NCBI RefSeq assembly: GCF_003991355.1
Contig: NZ_RCSU01000022.1
Location: forward strand, 1 to 64,000
Direction: 5' to 3'
Origin: Pseudoflavitalea rhizosphaerae
Lineage (GTDB): Bacteria; Bacteroidota; Bacteroidia; Chitinophagales; Chitinophagaceae
DNA: 64,000 bases
Numbering within the stretch: the stretch's first letter is position 1; every line of letters starts with the position of its first letter. The notes under the pieces were generated by a model. The model saw nothing but the letters and a program-made list of their open reading frames with translations. It searched no databases and was not told the origin of the DNA. Made by a program: the position numbers and the translations under genes. Below, one piece after another: positions 18,174-26,680 of the stretch.

Positions 18174-20226
18174 TTCCTTACCAGCACAGGAGAAAATAGA
18201 AAACGCTACAACAGGAAAATGGACAATAGCGCTGCGCCGCTTCGCGTCTTTATCGCTGAGCACATTGATCGTATTGTTTGCGTTGAGAATGCTGGAATGG
18301 ATCTGGAACGGTGTTAGTCACCAGTTCCCGCAGGAGGGATTTATCTTTTTCCTCAATATCATCGTTAATGATTTCGTGTTATTCTGCAAAATGAGTTTGG
18401 TTTTGCTGGTGGTGTTTGTGTTGCTCTGCTTTGTTTCTCTCAGAATAGCTACAATAGTTTATCGCGTGCTGGCGGTGATTGCCATTCTCGGTTATCTCAT
18501 GCTGATACAATATTTCAACAGCACACTGGTGCCACTGGGCGCAGACCTGTACGGGTATAGTTGGAAAGAGATCAAACTCACAGTAGGCGCTTCAGGAAAG
18601 CTCAACCTGGTGACGGTGCTGCTGCTGATCATTTTTCTTACAGGCATCGTGTTCGGGTTGCTTTGGTTGGGTAAAAAGATAAGGCCCGGGCGGGTTTCAT
18701 CTTTTGTTGTTTGTCTGTTGATCGTTTCTACTTCTTTCCTGGCCTTTGCTTCCGCCTTCACGCCGCATATTTTTTCTGTTGAGTACGATAATAATCTATC
18801 GCGGAACAAACTGGATTATTTCCTCTCGGCTTCCGTGGATCATTTCTACCCGGAAGAACAGGAAACGGATATCTATGCGGATTCCTATATCGGGGATTAT
18901 GGAGAGAATACCGGAAAGGACCTGCTTGCCTCCTTCAATTATATCGACGAAAAAGAATATCCTTTCCTGCATGCAGACAGTACGGAGGATGTGTTATCGC
19001 CATTTCTTTCTACATCAGACACGCCTCCGAATATCGTGATCCTGCTGGTAGAAGGACTGGGACGAGCTTTCGCCAACGAAGGCGCATACCTCGGTAACTG
19101 GACGCCGTTTGTGGATTCATTGTCGCAGCACAGCCTGTACTGGGAGAACTGTTTGAGCGGCGGCGGAAGAACATTTGCTGTATTGCCAACTGTGCTTGGC
19201 TCCCTGCCATTCGGGAAAAATGGATTCAATGAACTGGGGAATAATATGCCGCAGCAATTGTCGCTGATGAGTTTGCTGAAGAAGAACGGCTATCATGCCG
19301 GGTTCTATTATTGCGGCGATGCCAGTTTCGATAACATGAATATCTTCCTGAAACACCAGCAGGTGGATAAGATAAAAGACAAACATACTTTCCCTGCCGG
19401 TTATGCGCAGTTGCCATCGCAGAACGGTTTCACCTGGGGATACGGCGATAAAGAACTTTTCCGGTTCTATTATGCTGATCAGCAAAAAGACCCAGTTGGC
19501 GGTCCTAAGCTGCAAGTATTGCTGACAGTGGCCACGCACAGTCCTTTTCTCATCAATGAGCAGGAAAAATACAACCAACGCGTAGACCAGCGCATTACCG
19601 AGCTAAAACTAACAGACCAACAGAAAGCAGAACGAAAACAATATCGTGCGCAATTCGCGTCCATCCTGTATGCAGACGACGCCCTGCAACAGTTCTTCGA
19701 AAAAGCAAAACAATTACCGGGCTACAACAATACCATCTTCCTCATCACCGGCGATCACCGCATGCCTGAGATCCCGATGATCACAAAAATAGACAGGTAC
19801 CATGTTCCGCTGATCCTGTTCTCGCCCATGTTGCAACGCAGTGCAAGGTTTCAATCCCTCAATACGCACTTCGATATCGGCCCGAGTCTGCTCGCCTATC
19901 TCAAAAACACCTATGCGCTCAAAGGCCCCGGTATGCAAAGCTGGATGGGAAGCGGGCTGGACACTGCGCGCAGCTTCCGCAATATCCACTCGATCCCATT
20001 AATGCAAACCAAAACAGACCTGATAGATTACGTAATGGGCAACTACCATATCAACGGCTCCGATGTATTCCGTCTCAGCAATACACTCAATGAAGACCGC
20101 ATAACAGAACCACCCATTATTGAAAGCCTAAAAGGAGCATTCAACAAATTCCGCCAAAAGAATCAGCAATTCATCCAGGGCTCGCCACTGATCCCCGACA
20201 CCTTATTCAAATCCTGGAAGCCATAG
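18160..20226 (+). CDS. LTA-synthase/sulfatase-like phosphotransferase
   Basis: The 688-residue protein has about five membrane helices (30-205) followed by a large periplasmic alkaline-phosphatase-superfamily domain. NIVILLVEGLG (291-301, metal-binding E298) and GGGRTFAVLPTVLGS, with probable nucleophile Thr338, fit the LtaS/OpgB branch rather than true sulfatases, which use a modified Cys/Ser. The later metal-site region is FLITGDHRMPE. It probably transfers a phosphoglycerol- or phosphoethanolamine-type group to the polymer made by the overlapping GT2 gene. Confidence 0.85.
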   Translation: MATVDSLPAQEKIENATTGKWTIALRRFASLSLSTLIVLFALRMLEWIWNGVSHQFPQEGFIFFLNIIVNDFVLFCKMSLVLLVVFVLLCFVSLRIATIVYRVLAVIAILGYLMLIQYFNSTLVPLGADLYGYSWKEIKLTVGASGKLNLVTVLLLIIFLTGIVFGLLWLGKKIRPGRVSSFVVCLLIVSTSFLAFASAFTPHIFSVEYDNNLSRNKLDYFLSASVDHFYPEEQETDIYADSYIGDYGENTGKDLLASFNYIDEKEYPFLHADSTEDVLSPFLSTSDTPPNIVILLVEGLGRAFANEGAYLGNWTPFVDSLSQHSLYWENCLSGGGRTFAVLPTVLGSLPFGKNGFNELGNNMPQQLSLMSLLKKNGYHAGFYYCGDASFDNMNIFLKHQQVDKIKDKHTFPAGYAQLPSQNGFTWGYGDKELFRFYYADQQKDPVGGPKLQVLLTVATHSPFLINEQEKYNQRVDQRITELKLTDQQKAERKQYRAQFASILYADDALQQFFEKAKQLPGYNNTIFLITGDHRMPEIPMITKIDRYHVPLILFSPMLQRSARFQSLNTHFDIGPSLLAYLKNTYALKGPGMQSWMGSGLDTARSFRNIHSIPLMQTKTDLIDYVMGNYHINGSDVFRLSNTLNEDRITEPPIIESLKGAFNKFRQKNQQFIQGSPLIPDTLFKSWKP

Positions 20227-20247
20227 CAAGTTAAATTTACTCAGCGT

Positions 20248-20302
20248 GCTGGCAGTCGCTCGCCTCTGGCGAGTGACTTATATTTCCTCGCCTCCGGCGA
20301 GG
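20248..20302 (+). repeat. left REP end of the RAYT element
   Basis: Two stem-loops: 20255-20277 (stem CTCGCC/GGCGAG with flanking GTC/GAC) and 20286-20302 (CCTCGCC/GGCGAGG). The reverse complement of 20946-21000 is nearly the same sequence; the first hairpin and its 3' flank GACTTATATTT are identical. Confidence 0.85.
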
Positions 20303-20306
20303 ACCC

Positions 20307-20837
20307 TCACAATTCCATCACTTTCAAAAACCCTCTCTCACAAGCGCTACTATAAACCCAATGCTCCGGTTCTTGAACATATCCGGCCCTTACCGGATTC
20401 TCATGAACATATCTCAGTTTTTGTTGCAACATATTATGTCCTCTAATCTCAATTGCATGACTGGTTGGTCTCCAAAATGCATACTCCCCATGCCTTTTAG
20501 AAAACCTGGCATGATACCTGAACATATGCAATAACCAATCTTTCCTGCTCTCTTTTTCATTCTTTTCAATGGTATAGATAATGTCTTTAGCGGAGAAGCT
20601 TTTGAAATCGCCTAACAGCTCATTGAGGTTGCCATCTCTGGCCGAAGAGATCAGGTGGAGATGATTGGACATAATCACATAAGCAAACAATTCCAGTCCT
20701 TTGAATTGTTGGCAATAACTGAGGTTCTTGATGATGAGATCTGAATAGATAGAACGGGTGAAGACATCGATCCAGTCTACAACTGTGAGCGTGTTGAAGA
20801 AGAGACCATCATAATTCGCTTTGCGGAGTTCTGACAT
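20307..20837 (-). CDS. REP-associated tyrosine transposase (RAYT, Y1_Tnp family)
   Basis: The 176-residue protein carries the HUH motif as H59-L-H61 in VIMSNHLHLI and the family motif LRYVHENPVRAG with Tyr143. A single-tyrosine HUH nuclease of this size nicks and joins single-stranded REP hairpins. I chose the ATG complementary to 20835-20837. The frame stays open to 20975 through the REP end, but that part is low-complexity and has no homology to the family. The flanking REPs are its presumed substrates. Confidence 0.92.
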   Translation of the reverse strand: MSELRKANYDGLFFNTLTVVDWIDVFTRSIYSDLIIKNLSYCQQFKGLELFAYVIMSNHLHLISSARDGNLNELLGDFKSFSAKDIIYTIEKNEKESRKDWLLHMFRYHARFSKRHGEYAFWRPTSHAIEIRGHNMLQQKLRYVHENPVRAGYVQEPEHWVYSSACERGFLKVMEL

Positions 20838-20945
20838 TTTTTTTGCGAAGCAAGATGAATGGATATAAGGAAATAACAGCGGGAAAAATAACGGGAAAGC
20901 GGGGGATTTTTCCCCTTGTGGTGTGGAGGGAAATTTGTAAAGACG

Positions 20946-21000
20946 GTTCGCCGGAGGCGAACAAATATAAGTCACTCGCCAGAGGCGAGCGACTGCCGGC
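20946..21000 (-). repeat. right REP end of the RAYT element
   Basis: Inverted partner of 20248-20302: GTTCGCC-GGA-GGCGAAC at 20946-20962 and GTCACTCGCC-AGA-GGCGAGCGAC at 20971-20993. Confidence 0.85.
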
Positions 21001-21014
21001 AGCGTAAGTATTAG

Positions 21015-22175
21015 TTACTGACTGTGATATAAGTCATCAAGAATGGTGGTCATTAATGGCCGGTAGTAATTCCAGAAGAAACTTTTTCTTTCCATTGGAT
21101 CACTGGTGTTATAGAATAACCAGCTGAAATAGTTGATGCCCCTGAAATAAGAGCTGGTCATACTAACCGGGTTATCGCAAAAATCTGCGGAGAAATAATA
21201 GAATTTGTAATCCGGGTGGATATGTTGTGTTACGGCGGGAAAGCTTGCAGGGAGGTTCTTTTCTTTCAATAGTTTCATTCCTGCTTCATTCGCGTCCACT
21301 TTGAAATGCGCGATCACTTCATTGATTGTGGTGTCGGTATTGATCACATCGAACCAGAAAGCGTATTTCATGGATTCGGGCAGACCGTACACTGTTTGTC
21401 CTTTTATGCCAGTAACGATATGCGGCATAGTCTCACCCAGATGCGTACCCGCTTCCAGGATCACGATCTCTTCTTTATCGCTCACAAGAGCCACTCCGTC
21501 TTTTTTGAAAGGCCATTGATTGTTGTGTTGTTGCAGGTAATTGCTGATCAGCCAGCGGGGAAGTTCTTTGTTCAGGGCGGTGTCCAGGCTCTCGAAATAC
21601 CTGCCGATCCAGCCTGTCCAACGCATAGAAAACATTTGCTCAAATTGCTGGCGGATCTCGGGAGATGTAGGAGACCCGATAGTATTGAATTCTGTGATGA
21701 TGAGCTTGTGTTTGTCTTTCATCCTTTGCAACAGCCCGATATCTTCCTTGCTCATACCGCCATATACGATGCCGCTGCGTTCGGTTACATTTTTTCCGCT
21801 GAACCATTCATTGCTGAAAACGCCGTAGGTGTCGGCGAAGTAGGCGGCTTCGGCGTCCTCGCTGAGTTGGTCTAATTGTTGGGAAGTGAATCTTTCCAAT
21901 CCTTTGACGCGGAATTTCTCGCCCTGCTGAGGGAAGAAACCAAAATAATCGTTGGACGCGCCATAGGCTTTCTTGCTGGTTTTGGTATAGCGTTCCTGGT
22001 TCAGTACCCAGGTGAGTGAGAGATGTTCCTGTCCCTTGCGACTGATCTCGGTCTTGTCAACAATGGCGATCACCATTTTCTTTTTGGGCGTGCATAGCCA
22101 GGCGATCCACATCCAAAGCGGAAGCAATACAATCAGCGCGACAATGATCAATATATTCCTGGTTCTCTTTTTCAA
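21015..22175 (-). CDS. membrane-anchored protein of unknown function
   Basis: The 386-residue protein has one N-terminal membrane helix (about 7-28, ILIIVALIVLLPLWMWIAWL) and a large domain predicted outside the cytoplasm. Features include AYFADTYGVFSNEW and KLIITEFNTIGSPTSPEIR. The alternating beta-alpha pattern is faintly like class I glutamine-amidotransferase folds, but no catalytic triad can be assigned. Its start lies 12 bases after the stop of the YaiO-like gene, so the two form an operon. That operon is convergent with the GT2 cluster and probably works with it in glycan assembly or export. Confidence 0.8.
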   Translation of the reverse strand: MKKRTRNILIIVALIVLLPLWMWIAWLCTPKKKMVIAIVDKTEISRKGQEHLSLTWVLNQERYTKTSKKAYGASNDYFGFFPQQGEKFRVKGLERFTSQQLDQLSEDAEAAYFADTYGVFSNEWFSGKNVTERSGIVYGGMSKEDIGLLQRMKDKHKLIITEFNTIGSPTSPEIRQQFEQMFSMRWTGWIGRYFESLDTALNKELPRWLISNYLQQHNNQWPFKKDGVALVSDKEEIVILEAGTHLGETMPHIVTGIKGQTVYGLPESMKYAFWFDVINTDTTINEVIAHFKVDANEAGMKLLKEKNLPASFPAVTQHIHPDYKFYYFSADFCDNPVSMTSSYFRGINYFSWLFYNTSDPMERKSFFWNYYRPLMTTILDDLYHSQ

Positions 22176-22187
22176 GGGATCGAAAAT

Positions 22188-23441
22188 TTAGAATCTTCTC
22201 TGGTAACCGATGCCAGCTGTGAATTGATTGTCTTTTGTCTTGGGAAGATATTCTACGCGGGCGTAACCGGCATTGATCAGGAATACATTGAGTTTCCTGT
22301 GAGTAAACCGGTATCCGCCGGAGATGCGGTTGGTGAGCAGTTTGTAATTGTTGTTGAGCTGGATGGCCTGAGTACGATCATCCGGTGAGATACCGTAGCC
22401 GAGCGATAAATGAACAAAATCGTCTGCGCCTCCCAGGTAGTAACGGGTAGTGAAGGAGTAGGAATGTGAGATGCGGTTATCGTCAGGTGTTACATAAGCG
22501 CGGAGATTGAACCAAAAGCTTTTGTAGTATTTGCCGATAGAGCCGGTGTAGATCCAGGTATCGTTACCAAAGTTGAGGTAACGAAAACCGAGGTCTGCCT
22601 CAAAACTTTTAGGCAGGTTGGCATAGAGCGAGAAGCCGCCGCGGTATTTGGGGAACACCACATCATCGGCGGAGTAGCCGAAGTTCACATAAGCGTAAAA
22701 GTTTTTGGCGATGCTGGGATAGGCGTCTACCTCAAACTGAACACCATCGGTTTTGAATCGATTGGTGTAATTGACCCGACCAATAATGGAACCATATTTT
22801 GTCTGACGGCCATAATCCAGGCTGATCAGGTGCCAGGGATCAGAGAACTGTTTATCAAAATGCGTATAGTCGTAGGTGATACCGATCCTGTTGGAAGCGG
22901 CAAAGTCGCGGATCCTGCCGGAGAGGGCGCGGGCTTCTGTGTTCTTTGGATCGATGGTGAGCAGGGAATCCGTGAGACGTGCCGCGGGCTTGTAGTCGCG
23001 CATGGCGGTGAGGATCTTTGCTTTTTGCAGCATCAGTTCCGGAGACCGGGGATGATGCTGAAGGCCGGTTTCGCAATAAGCCAGACCTTCTTTATAATGA
23101 TTGGTGAAGTAAGCGATGCTGGCTGCGGCAACGGCTGCATCTTCATGCGAAGGGTTTTCGCGCAGCGCCTGGTCTAGTGTGATGCGGGAGCTGTCTGTGT
23201 TATCGCTCCAAAAATAGAGCCTCCCGAGGAAGACGCGGATATCAGTATAACCCGGGCTCTGGCTCAATGCCTGCTGGCAAAGTGCGATGGCTCTGGGATA
23301 ATCTTTTTTCTGAAAGGCAGCGCTGCGCGCCTGCACCAGCAGCTCATCGGAAGAAAGTTTCTCCTGGGCTGTCAGCGTATGCGCATGCAGGATAGCGGTG
23401 GCTATGAGGAAAGCCGGTACGAATAGTTTTTTCAGGATCAT
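22188..23441 (-). CDS. YaiO-family outer-membrane beta-barrel with N-terminal TPR
   Basis: The 417-residue protein has a signal peptide (about 1-25, cut near LTAQ), TPR-like helices (about 30-185, e.g. YPRAIALCQQALSQSPGYTD), and a C-terminal beta-barrel (about 195-417) starting NRIGITYDYTHFDKQFSDPW and ending in an aromatic residue (YQRRF). That layout matches YaiO proteins, which accompany membrane polysaccharide synthases. It is a candidate outer-membrane exit for the polymer made at 16710-20226, comparable to the TPR-plus-barrel protein PgaA. Confidence 0.9.
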   Translation of the reverse strand: MILKKLFVPAFLIATAILHAHTLTAQEKLSSDELLVQARSAAFQKKDYPRAIALCQQALSQSPGYTDIRVFLGRLYFWSDNTDSSRITLDQALRENPSHEDAAVAAASIAYFTNHYKEGLAYCETGLQHHPRSPELMLQKAKILTAMRDYKPAARLTDSLLTIDPKNTEARALSGRIRDFAASNRIGITYDYTHFDKQFSDPWHLISLDYGRQTKYGSIIGRVNYTNRFKTDGVQFEVDAYPSIAKNFYAYVNFGYSADDVVFPKYRGGFSLYANLPKSFEADLGFRYLNFGNDTWIYTGSIGKYYKSFWFNLRAYVTPDDNRISHSYSFTTRYYLGGADDFVHLSLGYGISPDDRTQAIQLNNNYKLLTNRISGGYRFTHRKLNVFLINAGYARVEYLPKTKDNQFTAGIGYQRRF

Positions 23442-23537
23442 CGGAAATTTCCGTTATAAATATATAAGGTAAATTAATGCTTTATAAGCAAATAACTGGC
23501 AGTAAACTGCACAATTCCGGAAGAGCCAGGAGTTAAC

Positions 23538-23894
23538 TTATAACCAACCGAAGAGGCTGCTTTCTTCAAGACCTACGAAAATGCCGGCTTCGGTGGTTTT
23601 TATCGGGAAAGTTTTCAGGTAATAACCTTCACCACTGGTGTTGCGGCCATTCTTTATACTGAATTTGTAGCGGTGCAAAGGACATACCACGTTGCCAATG
23701 GCATCGATATACCCATCGGCCATGATGCCGCCCGCATGCGGACATTTGAAAGCAAAGCCAAACCATTCCTGCTGGTGTTTCGTGATACAGATCTTTTTCC
23801 CTTTCACTTCCACCACGGCGATGCCATTGGCGGCAAAGGGAAGTTCGGCTTCGCTTTCAGCAACCTGGTGCCATTTGTAATTCTTTTCGCTCAT
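23538..23894 (-). CDS. Rieske [2Fe-2S] domain protein
   Basis: The 118-residue protein is a single Rieske domain. The cluster ligands are visible as C-P-H in FKCPHAGGIM and C-P-L-H in VVCPLHRYKF. It resembles the small ferredoxin-like Rieske subunits that pass electrons to oxygenases or nitrite reductase, but no oxygenase is nearby. The ATG at 23894 overlaps the hflX stop (TGATG); a TTG one codon upstream is less likely. The coupling to hflX suggests co-translation rather than shared function. Confidence 0.9.
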   Translation of the reverse strand: MSEKNYKWHQVAESEAELPFAANGIAVVEVKGKKICITKHQQEWFGFAFKCPHAGGIMADGYIDAIGNVVCPLHRYKFSIKNGRNTSGEGYYLKTFPIKTTEAGIFVGLEESSLFGWL

Positions 23895-25084
23895 CAATAA
23901 AAGAAAGCTGTTTTGTAGGGATAACGGATCTTGTACATATCCCTTACCTTTTCAAGAATGGTATTGCGGAGTGTATCGAGATTTCTTTTTTCCGTTGCAG
24001 AAATGAAAACGCAGTTGCCCTGGAGTTCATTCTCCCATCTTTCCTTAAGCTCATTGAGGATCTCCACTTTCACTTCTTCTTCCAGCCAGGGATCGAAAGT
24101 GTTCTTTTCGTACTGGTCCATTTTATTGAAGATGGTGATCACGGGTTTGTCGTGCGCTTTGAGTTCCTGGAGTGTGCTGTTCACCACGCCGAGCTGATCT
24201 TCGTATTGAGGATGCGACACATCTACCACATGCAGCAGGATATCCGCTTCGCGCACCTCATCCAGTGTGCTTTTGAAACTCTCTACCAGGTGGTGGGGCA
24301 GTTTTCGTATGAACCCTACCGTGTCGCTGAGCAGGAAGGGGGTGTTCTCGAAGACTACTTTACTGGTTGTGGTGTCCAGTGTTGCGAAGAGTTTGTTCTC
24401 TGCAAATACATCTCTTTTGCTGAGGAGGTTCATGATGGTGCTTTTGCCTACGTTGGTGTAACCTACGAGGGCAACGCGGATGAATTCACCACGATCCTTG
24501 CGTTGTACGCCGGCGATCTTATCGATCTCCGCGAGCTTCCTGCGCAGCAAAGCGATCTTATCTTTTACGATACGACGGTCGGTTTCGATCTCCGTTTCAC
24601 CGGGGCCTCTGGTTCCGATACCACCACCAAGACGTTCAAGGTGTTTCCACATACCTTTCAACCTGGGCAGCAGGTACTGGTATTGGGCTAGTTCCACCTG
24701 GGTTTTGGCCTGCGCGGTTTTGGCGCGGCGGGCAAAGATGTCGAGGATCAGATCTGAGCGGTCGATAGTTTTTACACCGAGGATCTTTTCAATATTCTGG
24801 ATCTGTGAGCCGCTGAGCTCATCATCGAATATAACGAGGTTGATATCTTTTCCCTGGATGTATTCCTGGATCTGTTCCAGTTTTCCTTTTCCTACAAAAG
24901 TGCGACTGTCAGGATGCGCCAGCTTTTGCATGAAGCGTTTAACGGCCCTGGCTCCGGCGGTTTCTGCCAGGAAGGCCAGTTCTTCGAGATATTCCTTCAC
25001 CTGCGGTTCTGTCTGGTCTTTGTGTACGAGACCCACGAGTACGGCTTTCTCCTCCTGTTGAATGATGTTCTTCTTATCTAACAA
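23894..25084 (-). CDS. hflX: ribosome-associated GTPase HflX
   Basis: The 396-residue GTPase splits or rescues stalled ribosomes under stress. It has the HflX N-terminal domain with FVGKGKLEQI and VIFDDELSGSQIQNIEKIL, the glycine-rich linker RLGGGIGTRGPGETEIETDRR, then the G domain: GYTNVGKST (G1), DTVGFIRKLPHHLV (G3) and FNKMD (G4). Length is typical. It is followed directly by the Rieske gene. Confidence 0.97.
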   Translation of the reverse strand: MLDKKNIIQQEEKAVLVGLVHKDQTEPQVKEYLEELAFLAETAGARAVKRFMQKLAHPDSRTFVGKGKLEQIQEYIQGKDINLVIFDDELSGSQIQNIEKILGVKTIDRSDLILDIFARRAKTAQAKTQVELAQYQYLLPRLKGMWKHLERLGGGIGTRGPGETEIETDRRIVKDKIALLRRKLAEIDKIAGVQRKDRGEFIRVALVGYTNVGKSTIMNLLSKRDVFAENKLFATLDTTTSKVVFENTPFLLSDTVGFIRKLPHHLVESFKSTLDEVREADILLHVVDVSHPQYEDQLGVVNSTLQELKAHDKPVITIFNKMDQYEKNTFDPWLEEEVKVEILNELKERWENELQGNCVFISATEKRNLDTLRNTILEKVRDMYKIRYPYKTAFFY

Positions 25085-25126
25085 TTAATACGATTTTGAG
25101 CAAAGGTAAATGAAAAATCCGGGCAG

Positions 25127-25248
25127 GCTGTTGGCCAGTCGCTCGCCTCTGGCGAGTGACTTTTATTTAGTCGCCTCTGGCGACGCAGTGTTCGCCGGAG
25201 GCGAACCATTAGAAGTCACTCGCCAGAGGCGAGCGACTGCCCACAGCG
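25127..25248. repeat. BIME-like cluster of four REP hairpins (miniature RAYT ends)
   Basis: Four stem-loops lie in 120 bases: 25138-25160, 25170-25184, 25190-25206 and 25215-25237. The outer two are identical to the outer hairpins of the RAYT element at 20243-21006, in the same inverted order, and the third equals the right inner hairpin. The block is therefore a non-autonomous element made of the two ends joined, sitting between hflX and the next gene's terminator. Confidence 0.85.
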
Positions 25249-25250
25249 CA

Positions 25251-25282
25251 ATAAAAAACGGCCGCATCTGAGATGCAGCCGT
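25251..25282 (-). terminator. terminator of the outer-membrane protein gene
   Basis: On the minus strand the hairpin ACGGC-T-GCATCT / AGATGC-G-GCCGT (25258-25282) is followed by a run of T (25257-25251). It lies 24 bases after the stop of the gene at 25306-26058. Confidence 0.8.
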
Positions 25283-25305
25283 GGAATATTTTGAATAAAG
25301 GGATC

Positions 25306-26058
25306 TTACAGTCCGCTAATTGATAGGCCAATCTGGAATGGTCTTACATCAGGTCCCATACCATCTTTGATGAAACTGTTCACCTGGTAAGCGCCATAGA
25401 TACCGAACACTCCGTAGCTGATACGGCCGGTAACGCTGAGGCGGGTGCCATCGAAGAAGCGTTTTGCTTTTTCTTTCTGGGTGAAGGCATTGATGGTATT
25501 ACCGCTCCTGTTCTGGAGTGTCTTTCCTTTGGTGGAAGCGCTCATGAGGGTTCCGATCTTACCACCCAGTGCGAATTTCCAGCTGCGGTTGGTGTTTTCC
25601 GGGTTCAGGGCAAAACGGAGTTCAACGGGAGCTTCCAGGTAAGTGGTAGCCAGTTTGTATTTCTTGAAGTGGTTGGTATCTGCCACATTCCTGAAGGTGA
25701 GCTTGTTGCTGTTGAGCCTTCCGGTGATATCGATCTCTGTATCCTTGAAATACATATTGTCTGTAGCGAACCCTGCACCGATTCCGATACTGAAACGGGG
25801 ATCGGATTTAAAAGGGAAATCGAACATGAAATAGATGTTCAGGCTGCGGGGGATTCCTCTGGTATTGATACTGTCTGGCATCTGAGACCAGCTATTGTAA
25901 CCAAGCTGGATCATGAAGTGATCATTGGCGCGGTTGCCGAGGCTTACCTTACTCCAGTCTTTTTTCTTTTTAGTGGAAGTGGTAGTGAGAGTAGAATCCT
26001 GGGCGTTAACAGCAGTTACACAGGCTACAGTAATGAACAGAAACAGAAATTTTTTCAT
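25306..26058 (-). CDS. outer-membrane beta-barrel protein (PorT-like group)
   Basis: The 250-residue protein has a signal peptide (MKKFLFLFITVACVTAVNAQ), a short basic TKKKKDW segment, and then alternating beta strands such as FSIGIGAGFATDNMYF, EAPVELRFALNPENTNRSWKFALGGKIG and LSVTGRISYGVFGIYGAYQV. This matches small outer-membrane barrels of the PorT/OMP_b-brl type in Bacteroidota. The ligand or partner is unknown. It has its own terminator and appears to be a single-gene unit. Confidence 0.85.
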   Translation of the reverse strand: MKKFLFLFITVACVTAVNAQDSTLTTTSTKKKKDWSKVSLGNRANDHFMIQLGYNSWSQMPDSINTRGIPRSLNIYFMFDFPFKSDPRFSIGIGAGFATDNMYFKDTEIDITGRLNSNKLTFRNVADTNHFKKYKLATTYLEAPVELRFALNPENTNRSWKFALGGKIGTLMSASTKGKTLQNRSGNTINAFTQKEKAKRFFDGTRLSVTGRISYGVFGIYGAYQVNSFIKDGMGPDVRPFQIGLSISGL

Positions 26059-26345
26059 ACCAGTTTAATAATTGATCAAAAGTATCCTTCCCGGGTTAAA
26101 TGAAATGTTAAGGTTGGCAAAGAAACGACAATTTAAATGGTTTCATGGAATTTTCATGCAAATTGTTGGAAAGCAAGCAGGGCGGCAGTATTTGACAGGG
26201 TTGGTAACAAGAAAAGCTGTAGTATTTGAAGGATGAAAAGGGGCGGAATGCAGAGTGGTTGGAGAGGTTTGTCTATTATATGTGATTTGAGCATTTAGCA
26301 TGCTATGAAAAATAAGAATCCCACAAATGCATACGTGTTTCGTTT

Positions 26346-26365
26346 GACGCTGTCGAATTTGAACC
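26346..26365 (-). repeat. att-like fragment of the CAT-anticodon tRNA 3' end
   Basis: GACGCTGTCGAATTTGAACC matches GACCCTGTCGGATTTGAACC of the intact tRNA (27802-27821) with two mismatches. It covers the acceptor and T-arm 3' half, the part normally duplicated by tRNA-targeting integrases. Confidence 0.65.
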
Positions 26366-26604
26366 CTCATGGTTCCTTACCTGAATTTCAGCAGAATGAA
26401 ATTTATTGCTTTCGTTAACCCGGATGTGATCATTGTTGGAGAATTTTGAAGATGCTGGAGGCAGATGATTTGCCAATGAAAAAAGGCTATTATAGATATT
26501 GCAGCAAAGGATAGGAGGATGCCGGTATGGTTAATGTATTGATTTGCAAGAAGATGGGTGATTTTTTAAGCATTCAGGCTTGTTTTGTGTTAATTTATTT
26601 AAGC

Positions 26605-26650
26605 TTTAAGGCTTAGATTTTTTATATAAAATTAAGGTTTAAGGCTTAAA
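26605..26650. promoter_or_regulatory. operator-like repeats upstream of mobile mystery A
   Basis: TTTAAGGCTTA occurs at 26605-26615 and again at 26638-26648, 33 bases apart (about three helical turns). The second copy extends to a perfect palindrome, TTTAAGGCTTAAA (26638-26650). The site is 30 bases before the HTH gene and is a good candidate for autoregulation by protein A. Confidence 0.5.
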
Positions 26651-26680
26651 ATTAGGTGTAAAAATTAAGGGTATAAGCTT

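Larger units (their letters stand above)
20243..21006. mobile_element. RAYT/REP element with inverted REP ends
   Basis: A HUH transposase gene (20307-20837) is flanked by 55-base ends, 20248-20302 and 20946-21000, that are near-identical inverted copies. Each end holds two hairpins, e.g. GTCGCTCGCC-TCT-GGCGAGTGAC at 20255-20277 and CCTCGCC-TCC-GGCGAGG at 20286-20302. The element lies between two convergent genes, 17 bases after one stop and 9 bases from the other, a typical harmless REP site. Confidence 0.8.
26059..26680. other. 622-base gap with a tRNA fragment and an operator region
   Basis: No gene is supported. Bases 26346-26365 match the 3' end of the tRNA at 27802-27821 in 18 of 20 positions, marking the left edge of the mobile mystery cassette. 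Bases 26598-26680 hold TTTAAGGCTTA repeats ahead of the HTH gene. The stretch between is AT-rich with nothing recognisable. Confidence 0.6.

Noticed and set aside
20243-25248. REP hairpin clusters as a CRISPR array
   Set aside because: The repeats are inverted hairpins without regular unique spacers and without cas genes; one cluster surrounds a RAYT gene.
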